From the NCBI GenBank assembly GCA_028293225.1, contig JAQGPE010000267.1, positions 1 to 5,069 on the forward strand: a stretch of 5,069 bases of DNA, written 5' to 3'. The notes beneath the pieces were generated by a model. That model had not been told where the DNA came from, made no database searches, and saw only the letters and a list, made by a program, of their open reading frames with translations. This document shows, piece by piece, positions 1 to 5,069 of this stretch. The translations under genes and the position numbers were made by a program. Position 1 is the stretch's first letter, and each line of letters starts with the position of its first letter. The DNA is from Akkermansiaceae bacterium. Lineage in GTDB: Bacteria; Verrucomicrobiota; Verrucomicrobiia; Verrucomicrobiales; Akkermansiaceae.

Positions 1-387
1 GCCGAGCGCCTCTCCCAGCTCCCCTATGATGCCCGCATGATGGCCATGCGTCTCATTGATTCAGGGCTGGAAATGGACGAGTCCCGATTCCAGGCCTGCA
101 TCACCTTCGCCGCCGCATCCGGCTACGAAGATCTCCGCTCCCTCGTCATCCCCAGCCTCACCGGCGGGGCCAATGCTGTTGAGCAGTCCAGCCTCCGCCG
201 CTGCAATCTTCTCGTTCAACTCGGTGGCATGCATCCCGTTCCTTTTGCCCCGTCCTTGCTCGCGAATACGGCCGCCACTTGCACCGCGACCGCCGACCTG
301 GATGCGTTGAAAACCGCCATAACGACTTTCGTCACCGCTCTTGGCGGCAGCGGCAGTGTCGAGTTGACCGCAGAGCCCGGCGAGTAA
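1..387 (+). CDS. Hypothetical protein, 3' end only
   Basis: This reading frame is open from the first base and ends with TAA at 385-387, giving the last 128 codons of a protein whose start lies outside the window. Most third codon positions are G or C, as expected for a real gene in GC-rich DNA. I recognise no domain. The visible part is a soluble, alanine- and leucine-rich, probably helical protein. It has a TGGANAVEQSSLRRCNLLVQ segment and a short acidic end (VELTAEPGE). There is no membrane segment or obvious metal-binding motif. It runs towards the recombinase gene, with only 13 bases between the two stop codons and no good terminator between them. It could be element cargo or a host gene next to the insertion point. 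The frame is probably real, but the function is unknown. Confidence 0.55.
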   Translation, partial: AERLSQLPYDARMMAMRLIDSGLEMDESRFQACITFAAASGYEDLRSLVIPSLTGGANAVEQSSLRRCNLLVQLGGMHPVPFAPSLLANTAATCTATADLDALKTAITTFVTALGGSGSVELTAEPGE

Positions 388-400
388 GCAGCCCCTGAAC

Positions 401-2206
401 TTACCCATCCTCGGGCGAGGCCTTCGAGCGGAGCCGATACTCCGAGTTCTTCCGGTCCACGCAAACCTTGCACGCGGCACGGCCTTTGTAGAACAGATCC
501 AGCAGCTTCACCTCCCGGCACTGGCTGCACTGCTTGTGGCCCTCCGGCACCTCCACAACGATCGGCGGCGGCGTCAGATGCAGGGGCGGATCGAGCGAAA
601 CCGGAAGTTCACTGGCGAAGCGCCAGACTCCGTCCCACTCGCCGACCAGTCCTGGAGCCAGACGGAACGCCGTGATGGTGGCACCCCTGAAATAAACCTC
701 GGCAAAGATTTGCTGCAGGAAATGCTTCCGGTCCCTGTTACTGCCCTCCGCGGGCCAACCTTCGGTCGCCTTGGCAATTCTGGAGGCGATGCCGGTTAGT
801 TGCACCTCATCGGCCTCGGTCCGCTCGTGCGCCCGGATCGAAGCCAGCACGCGCGCTTTCTCTTCAGCTAGTCGCTCCCGCCGTTGCTTCGCTTCTGCGT
901 TGCTCATAATCCCTTCCTCCAGGCCGTCGAGAACACGCCGGTCCTTCCGATCCAGATCATCGAGCTTCTTCTGAAGCGTGTCGCCGAGATCGAAGCCCAC
1001 CACCTTGGACGCCTGCTTGTTCCGTGCCTGGTCGAGCACCGTGCGGACGAACTCAGCGTCAGCCAGGAAACGGAGCACGAACGCCTCGGCCAGTTCATCC
1101 AGAGCCTCCTTGCGGCTCCACGGCTGGGCGCACCGGAAGTTCCCGGCCTGCCGGGTCGCCGACTCGTGGTGGCTGCGGCAGAGGTAGTGACCTTCGACCT
1201 TCGTGCCGTCTGCAAGGCGCCGACTGCGCGTCTTGGCGTAGAGACGCTCTCCGCAGAACCCACAGCGTCCTGTGCCGGCCAGAAGGCTTCCCTTGTGGTG
1301 CTCGGCCACGTAGACCGCGTGATTCTCGCGGATGCCCTTCAGGACCGCCTGAACACGTTCCCAGCGCTCGTCGGTGACAGCCTGCTGGTCCGGCGGAAAC
1401 ACCCGGACCTTGATCACCTTCTCAGGCTCACGCTTGATCTTAGGCCTGTCGCCTTGACGACCATTGACGCTGCTGCGTTTCTGCGTTTGGTCTCGGCACT
1501 TGTCGTAGACGCGCCAGCCCTTGTAGATCGGATTCCGGAGGATGTGGCGTACGTTGATCAGGTTGATGCCGGACCGTCTGCCGATTTCCGAGAGGTTCCG
1601 GATCCCTTCTTCATCCATGAGACGAAAGGCCTCGATGACGTTCGTGACTGAGTCTGTGTAGGTGTAGAGGTCGGCTTTGCGGTCGTAGCCGATGCCGAGC
1701 GGCAATGTGATCCTGCTGCCTGGGTTGTGTCCCCTCGCCCGCTTGACCTCCTTGCTCTGCTGCATGCGTTTCAGCATTACCAGTCGTTCGTAGCCGCCGA
1801 AGCCTGCGAGGAAACTGCTGCTCAAAAACCCCTCTGGCGAACTGAGGTCATGAATGGTTCCGCCAAGGTCCAGGATGACTCCGAAGCGCTTGCAGCAGTC
1901 CAGAAGCTCGCCAGAAGTATGACCGTCGAGCCTCGCGATTCGCGACATCTCGCTGGCGAGCAAGACATCGACTTCCTTGAGCGACATCTTGCGCATCAAG
2001 TCTCGGATCTCAGGCGTATTCGGGACGTTGGTTCCAGACACATCGATAAGCTCTATACGTTCCAACACCTCGTAGGCCTTCGACGCCGCGATACGTTCTA
2101 CCGCTTCCCGCTGACGGTCCAGCCCGGCCCGGTCGTCACCAGCTTGCTCGGCCGTGCTGACCCGCACCAGCGTCACACAGCGGAGCCGCTGGGGCTCCGG
2201 CTTCAT
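401..2206 (-). CDS. Large serine recombinase (site-specific integrase/excisionase)
   Basis: This enzyme should integrate and excise the element by cutting both DNA partners through a serine-phosphate link. Numbering from the chosen ATG, the resolvase-type domain has catalytic Ser17 in LVRVSTAEQ, the LDRQ motif after it, and the paired arginines of SEMSRIARLDGH (Arg89, Arg92). A recombinase domain follows (about residues 165-235), with LPLGIGYD and the family hallmark ILRNPIYKG. Next is a zinc ribbon with Cys315, Cys318, Cys343 and Cys359, then a charged coiled coil (about 410-460). Unusually, the C-terminus adds a second four-cysteine motif, CSQC and CKVC (Cys560, 563, 579, 582). At 601 residues it has the normal length for large serine recombinases. 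The frame extends upstream to a TTG at 2302, but that codon lies in a hairpin loop without a Shine-Dalgarno. An ATG at 2227 is also possible. I chose 2206 because it puts the serine at the usual depth and fits the promoter candidate at 2231-2260. All catalytic residues look intact. Confidence 0.95.
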   Translation of the reverse strand: MKPEPQRLRCVTLVRVSTAEQAGDDRAGLDRQREAVERIAASKAYEVLERIELIDVSGTNVPNTPEIRDLMRKMSLKEVDVLLASEMSRIARLDGHTSGELLDCCKRFGVILDLGGTIHDLSSPEGFLSSSFLAGFGGYERLVMLKRMQQSKEVKRARGHNPGSRITLPLGIGYDRKADLYTYTDSVTNVIEAFRLMDEEGIRNLSEIGRRSGINLINVRHILRNPIYKGWRVYDKCRDQTQKRSSVNGRQGDRPKIKREPEKVIKVRVFPPDQQAVTDERWERVQAVLKGIRENHAVYVAEHHKGSLLAGTGRCGFCGERLYAKTRSRRLADGTKVEGHYLCRSHHESATRQAGNFRCAQPWSRKEALDELAEAFVLRFLADAEFVRTVLDQARNKQASKVVGFDLGDTLQKKLDDLDRKDRRVLDGLEEGIMSNAEAKQRRERLAEEKARVLASIRAHERTEADEVQLTGIASRIAKATEGWPAEGSNRDRKHFLQQIFAEVYFRGATITAFRLAPGLVGEWDGVWRFASELPVSLDPPLHLTPPPIVVEVPEGHKQCSQCREVKLLDLFYKGRAACKVCVDRKNSEYRLRSKASPEDG

Positions 2207-2230
2207 CTGAAAAGTAGCTGCCACCATCCT

Positions 2231-2260
2231 ATCAAAAAGTTGAGCACTATAGCCTGTCAA
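2231..2260 (-). promoter_or_regulatory. Candidate sigma70-type promoter for the recombinase
   Basis: On the minus strand a perfect TTGACA -35 element (2260-2255) is followed after 18 bases by TTTGAT (2236-2231), which matches four of six positions of TATAAT. Transcription would begin near 2224, shortly before the ATG at 2206 and after the ATG at 2227. The -10 is weak and the assignment is by eye. Its place just downstream of a terminator-like hairpin supports separate transcription of the recombinase. Confidence 0.35.
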
Positions 2261-2289
2261 TTTTTCCCCTGGATCACCTGGGGAGAGAG

Positions 2290-2316
2290 GGCGGCCACCC
2301 AAGGAGGCTGGCCGCC
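2290..2316 (-). terminator. Hairpin between helicase and recombinase genes, candidate terminator
   Basis: GGCGGCCA (2290-2297) and TGGCCGCC (2309-2316) form a perfect 8-bp, very GC-rich stem with an 11-base loop. It starts 11 bases beyond the helicase stop codon, where an operon terminator would be expected. The tract after the stem is poor in T on the minus strand (CTCTCTCC) and only TTT on the plus strand. A classic intrinsic terminator is therefore not fully supported; it may be a weak terminator, an RNA-stabilising stem or a protein site. The hairpin itself is certain. Confidence 0.5.
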
Positions 2317-2327
2317 TTTAGGATCAG

Positions 2328-4037
2328 TTAGTCCGCCTGCGGCTCTTCGCGACCGCGGTCTGCAAGTTCCGGAAGAATTTCTGTGAAATCCTTCTGGGAC
2401 AGCCACAGCTCGTAAGTTCGGCAACCTTGGGAATGGGAGGTACTCCGCCGAATCACGCGAGGGTGTGATTTGGAGATTTCGTAGAGTCGATTCCCCATGT
2501 CGGACTTCGAGGTGAACAATTGCCGAAGGCGGTGTTTCGACACAGAGACGCTCGATTCCAGGATCGCGTGCATGGCGTGACCTTTCCCTGACCAGACCTT
2601 CACGGTTTCCTCCGGCGTGTCGGTCAGCTTGTTGATGAACTTGGTGTAGAAGGCGGTCAGGATCATCTCCAGCGTCTCCGTCTCAGGTGAAAGGTCGCTG
2701 AGCGCAGCCATCACCTCGGGATGGTGGAAGGTCTTGATGCCGGTCCGGTCGTTAGCCAGTTCAGGACGAATCTGATGCTCGTGGAGCAGATAGTGGAGCA
2801 GCATCGGAATCTCCTCCTTCATCCCTCCGATCAAGGCCTCCTTCTCGGCCTTCGCGATTGGGAATCCACCTGGGCGTGGAGAAGCCTTGAAGAGAGAAAT
2901 TTTATCCATAATGGACTCCTCGATGATCGGAAGCGCCATCAACGCTGAAGGGTTCTCGTTGAGGCTGAAGGCCAGGATTGAGTGGATGGGCATTGAAACT
3001 CCGCCCTTGTACTTCGCCTCAATACGCGCGGCCTGCGCGAACAGATGCGCCTTCAACATCGAAGCGATTTTGGCCCGGGTGCGGTTGTCGGTTGCGCCGG
3101 TCTCGTCATCGACTGCCAGCACTTCGGCAGCAACAAGCTCACCGTTGAACGAGGTGCGACCCGAGAAGTATGGAAACGGGTTGGCAGAGCGCCCTCCGAA
3201 GAGAGTCGTGATGAAGCTCAGAAGCAGCGTCTTCCCGCCTCCTGGTGGCCCGGTCAGGACGATCGCAGCCATCGGCTGGCGTTCCCATGGGGACTTGGTG
3301 CCATCGAGAAGGGAATGAAGGTGGCGAGCGAAGACCGACAAAGCTCCGAGCAGAAACTCCGACTGCTCCGCGCCGAACATATCGTCGAAGAACTGGCCGA
3401 GGAGGGGCCACTCTCCGGCTACCGGCTGAGGGTGCATTGCCTGGCTGCGAACCAGGATCCGCTGGCCAGCAGGTGAGATATAGGCACCTTTTCGGAAACC
3501 GGCCGCTTCAGTGATCGAATCCACCCAGTGATTGTCCTGGATCACAAGAATCAGCTTGCGAGCAATGAAAGCCGCCAGCTTGGCGTCATGCACTTCGATC
3601 TGCAGTTCCTGGGTGAGGCGTTGGTGAAGGGACGATTGATCGATCTGGATGAAGTCTTCGGAAGGGAGCCGCGTGTAGTAGCTTGGAAAGCTATAGTAGT
3701 AAGGTGCCACCACCTTCGCAACGTACTCTGGAGCAAGCGCATTTTCGACCGCTTCGCCGGCCTTCTGAGTAATGATCTTGAGAGCCTCATCCAAGCTCTT
3801 CGGCTGGGGGCGAACTCGGTTGGCTTCAGCAGGAGTGGTAGATGAATCGGCATCCACCGTCGCCGAAGAAGCGGCTTCCACGGCTTCCACGGCTTCGACC
3901 GCTTCGACCGCTTCGACCGCTTCGACCGCTTCGGTGACTTCCGAGACAGCTTCGGCCATGGAGCCGACCGAGGGGGGATCGGTAGGAGTAATAGAATCCA
4001 TCGGCGGCTTATTTTCAGTTTGAGTGCTGTTAGTCAT
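2328..4037 (-). CDS. Primase-associated SF3/AAA+ helicase (DUF5906-like)
   Basis: This is probably the replicative helicase that unwinds the element's DNA using ATP, working with the primase encoded just upstream. The 569-residue protein starts with a disordered tail (about 1-80) containing a Val-Glu-Ala repeat at 37-55. A central region (about 100-215) with the YISPAGQRILV segment resembles the stretch before the motor in virus and plasmid primase-helicases. The motor has Walker A GPPGGGKT (263-270, Lys269), a conserved-looking SFNGEL segment, Walker B LAVDDE (307-312), a sensor-like Asn in AFSLNENP (356-363) and a candidate arginine finger in DKISLFKASPR (378-388). The C-terminal 80 residues look like a small winged-helix DNA-binding domain, which is inference. 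The ATG at 4037 has no clear Shine-Dalgarno; ATGs at 4001 and 3959 are possible but no better. It follows the primase gene after 18 bases, so the two likely share a transcript. Such motors are often fused to the primase; here the genes are separate. The exact family name is from memory of motif style. Confidence 0.88.
   Translation of the reverse strand: MTNSTQTENKPPMDSITPTDPPSVGSMAEAVSEVTEAVEAVEAVEAVEAVEAVEAASSATVDADSSTTPAEANRVRPQPKSLDEALKIITQKAGEAVENALAPEYVAKVVAPYYYSFPSYYTRLPSEDFIQIDQSSLHQRLTQELQIEVHDAKLAAFIARKLILVIQDNHWVDSITEAAGFRKGAYISPAGQRILVRSQAMHPQPVAGEWPLLGQFFDDMFGAEQSEFLLGALSVFARHLHSLLDGTKSPWERQPMAAIVLTGPPGGGKTLLLSFITTLFGGRSANPFPYFSGRTSFNGELVAAEVLAVDDETGATDNRTRAKIASMLKAHLFAQAARIEAKYKGGVSMPIHSILAFSLNENPSALMALPIIEESIMDKISLFKASPRPGGFPIAKAEKEALIGGMKEEIPMLLHYLLHEHQIRPELANDRTGIKTFHHPEVMAALSDLSPETETLEMILTAFYTKFINKLTDTPEETVKVWSGKGHAMHAILESSVSVSKHRLRQLFTSKSDMGNRLYEISKSHPRVIRRSTSHSQGCRTYELWLSQKDFTEILPELADRGREEPQAD
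3874..3933 (-). repeat. 9-bp in-frame tandem repeat encoding Val-Glu-Ala units
   Basis: On the plus strand there are two copies of GCTTCCACG, then four copies of GCTTCGACC, then a partial GCTTCGG. On the coding minus strand this gives a run of Glu-Ala-Val units in the helicase's N-terminal tail. The unit is exactly three codons, so copy-number change would keep the reading frame. The two unit versions are uniform within each block, which suggests recent slippage expansion. The run is too short in period for classic plasmid iterons, which are usually around 20 bp. Confidence 0.9.
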
Positions 4038-4055
4038 AATGAAGAAGTCTAGGTT

Positions 4056-4814
4056 TCAGGCGAGATAGCGAAGGTCTTGGAGGCGGGTAGTGCCGTCGCT
4101 GAGACGACGAGTCGATCCCGGCAGACGAGACATCCGCGACGGGTTCTTGGTGGCTGGATCAAACCCGAAGGGAACGAGCGCGTCGAAGAGGGGACGGACC
4201 TTGGCTCGGTAGTCGGCGAGATCGGTCGCTCCCACCCAAATCAGAGCGTGAACCGATTTCCCTCCGGAGAAGGTGCAGGCCCGGATGTCCAATCCATCGA
4301 CGATGAATTTCGCCAAAAGCGCCTCCTGGAGATCGATTGCCAGGTGATCGCATTCCATCACCGCAAAGTCGTAGTGGGTGACATCGAGATCGCAGTGGCA
4401 CTGGTCTCGCCCCGATCCCACTTCCGAAACGGCGTTCGGACGGATCAGCATCCCAGAGCCCAGGGAAGGAAGCTTTGCTGCGGTCTCCGCGCAAAGTTCA
4501 TCCGAAGACAAGCTCGCCCCTGGCAGAATCACGCCGTCTCCGTCGAGATCGGCGACCGCGTTATAGAAGCGCCCAGGCTGGACGATCCGGCCCAGGTATG
4601 CGATGCACTGGCCTTCGGGGGTGCGGGGGACCGGAACCGGTGAAAGGGCAGCGAGGGCGTTCGGCACGATGGAGTCGCGGCCACCGATGTGACGGAGCGC
4701 GTTCCGTTCGAAATCTTGAGGAGTGAACTTGCGATATCGGGTCGGATAGGGGCCATCGGACCCTTGCAGTGGTTGGTTATTTACCATGGGAGAAAATGAA
4801 CCCTTCCCGGTCAT
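4056..4814 (-). CDS. Archaeo-eukaryotic-type primase (AEP/PrimPol-like)
   Basis: This 252-residue protein probably makes primers for replication of the element. Three motifs of the AEP superfamily can be placed. Motif I is FAVMECD (150-156), with metal-binding Glu154 and Asp156. Motif II is SGGKSVHA (183-190), with His189. A likely third carboxylate is Asp219 in GFDPATKNPSR, just before SRMSRLPGSTRR (227-237), a signature seen in phage and plasmid primases. The segment GMLIRPNAVS (121-130) before motif I also fits this group. There is no zinc finger and no fused helicase; the helicase is the next gene, 18 bases downstream. The start at 4814 is the first ATG after an in-frame TAG, and an ATG at 4787 is the only near alternative. 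No Shine-Dalgarno sits at the normal distance from 4814; the strong one is 23 bases away and better placed for a five-codon mini-ORF that overlaps this start. Identification rests on motifs, without alignment. Confidence 0.85.
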   Translation of the reverse strand: MTGKGSFSPMVNNQPLQGSDGPYPTRYRKFTPQDFERNALRHIGGRDSIVPNALAALSPVPVPRTPEGQCIAYLGRIVQPGRFYNAVADLDGDGVILPGASLSSDELCAETAAKLPSLGSGMLIRPNAVSEVGSGRDQCHCDLDVTHYDFAVMECDHLAIDLQEALLAKFIVDGLDIRACTFSGGKSVHALIWVGATDLADYRAKVRPLFDALVPFGFDPATKNPSRMSRLPGSTRRLSDGTTRLQDLRYLA

Positions 4815-4845
4815 TTTTGGCTAACCAAGCTTGTCGGCTCCTCCT
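4811..4845 (-). promoter_or_regulatory. Strong Shine-Dalgarno with five-codon leader ORF overlapping the primase start
   Basis: AGGAGGAG (4845-4838) is a near-perfect Shine-Dalgarno. Nine bases later lies TTG (4828-4826), followed by four sense codons and TGA (4813-4811). Translation would give Met-Val-Ser-Gln-Lys. The TGA shares bases with the primase ATG in an ATGA overlap, the typical arrangement for translational coupling. The primase ATG itself is 23 bases from the Shine-Dalgarno, too far for direct use. The sequence arrangement is certain; that ribosomes use it this way is inference. Confidence 0.4.
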
Positions 4846-4937
4846 CTCCCTTGCAGTAGCGACACTTGCTCCTTCTGAGACCCTCTCTCGGGTCAAGGGA
4901 ATCACAACTTTAAGAAACGCTTCCTTTCAAGCTGCTC

Positions 4938-4956
4938 TTGGCCGGAAACTGGCCAA
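4938..4956. repeat. Inverted repeat TTGGCC / GGCCAA
   Basis: Six-base arms TTGGCC (4938-4943) and GGCCAA (4951-4956) match perfectly around a 7-base spacer. The position upstream of the primase operon fits a repressor or replication-protein binding site, or a small RNA hairpin. Six-base arms can also occur by chance. Confidence 0.4.
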
Positions 4957-5018
4957 ATCTGGAGGAGGCTCTCTGACCGTTCAGGAACTGATTTTCGAGG
5001 CTGGGGTACAAAATATCC

Positions 5019-5030
5019 CCCACCGGTGGG
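5019..5030. repeat. Perfect 12-bp palindrome CCCACCGGTGGG
   Basis: The palindrome has no spacer and is flanked by AT-rich tracts (ATAT at 5013-5016 and TATAT at 5033-5037), giving a near-symmetrical 25-base block. A gapless palindrome between AT tracts is typical of a dimeric regulator's operator. It may also be part of an origin. Confidence 0.45.
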
Positions 5031-5069
5031 CTATATCTGCGGCGAGACACGAGCCGAGTGGGTATCGTG

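Larger units (their letters stand above)
4815..5069. other. Region upstream of the primase operon, no convincing gene; candidate control region
   Basis: No frame here gives a recognisable protein. Two frames run open off the right edge. The minus frame ends with TAA at 4912-4910 (52 codons, C-terminal piece ending SLKGSVS). The plus frame, if begun at ATG 4796, gives 91 codons and overlaps the primase start in antisense. The minus frame has the more gene-like third-position G/C content, but neither is persuasive. The region contains three dyad symmetries (4879-4894, 4938-4956, 5019-5030) and the leader Shine-Dalgarno. A possible but poor minus-strand -35 is TTGACC at 4896-4891, without a matching -10. 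It probably carries the promoter of the primase-helicase operon. Confidence 0.35.

Noticed and set aside
61..530. Minus-strand open frames opposite the left-hand partial gene
   Set aside because: They overlap the recombinase 3' end in other frames and encode arginine/glycine-rich translations typical of wrong-frame reading of GC-rich DNA.
884..1651. Plus-strand 255-codon open frame inside the recombinase gene
   Set aside because: It lies entirely antisense to the zinc-ribbon and recombinase-domain coding region, which has clear family motifs. Long antisense frames are common in GC-rich genes.
1727..2386. Plus-strand 219-codon open frame antisense to the recombinase N-terminal half
   Set aside because: The opposite strand encodes the catalytic serine domain. 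The plus-frame protein has no recognisable features and also crosses the intergenic hairpin.
3874..3933. CRISPR array or plasmid iterons at the tandem repeat
   Set aside because: The units are 9 bp with no spacers and are exactly codon-phased inside a gene. CRISPR repeats are longer and spaced, and iterons are usually about twice this length or more.
3772..4023. Plus-strand frame with a Ser-Thr-Ala repeat
   Set aside because: The repeat is simply the other strand of the 9-bp tandem repeat in the helicase gene, and no start signal or family feature supports it.
4159..4494. Minus-strand 111-codon frame within the primase gene
   Set aside because: It is an out-of-frame, arginine/glycine-rich reading of the primase coding sequence, whose own frame holds the primase motifs.

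Overview
The window is a GC-rich stretch of bacterial DNA carrying a compact replication and integration module on the minus strand. It looks like part of an integrative mobile element: a cryptic prophage, a phage satellite or an integrated plasmid. No ribosomal or housekeeping gene fixes the host. Genes with weak or missing Shine-Dalgarno sites, together with this primase and SF3-helicase style, suggest an environmental bacterium, perhaps of the Verrucomicrobia/Planctomycetes group. That is a guess from style, not a match.

Layout, left to right. Positions 1-387 (+) hold the 3' end of an unrecognised gene. After a 13-base gap it converges on a large serine recombinase (minus strand, stop at 401). 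The recombinase has an intact catalytic serine domain, a recombinase domain, a zinc ribbon, a coiled coil and an extra C-terminal four-cysteine motif. Its most likely start is the ATG at 2206. A more distant in-frame TTG at 2302 lies inside the loop of a hairpin (2290-2316), and a TTGACA-type promoter candidate lies between the two. Upstream of the hairpin, also on the minus strand, are an SF3/AAA+-type replicative helicase (2328-4037) and an archaeo-eukaryotic-type primase (4056-4814). Only 18 bases separate these two, so they are probably co-transcribed. The helicase has a low-complexity N-terminal tail encoded by a 9-bp tandem repeat.

The right end (4815-5069) has no convincing gene. It holds a strong Shine-Dalgarno site followed by a five-codon mini-ORF whose stop overlaps the primase start, plus three dyad symmetries, including a perfect 12-bp palindrome. 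It is the best candidate for the operon's control region, and less surely for a replication origin.

Working model: the primase makes primers and the helicase unwinds the element's DNA, giving it its own replication initiation. The serine recombinase inserts and excises it. In P4-like elements primase and helicase are usually one polypeptide; here they are two adjacent genes. No defence system, CRISPR array, tRNA, rRNA or insertion sequence was seen.
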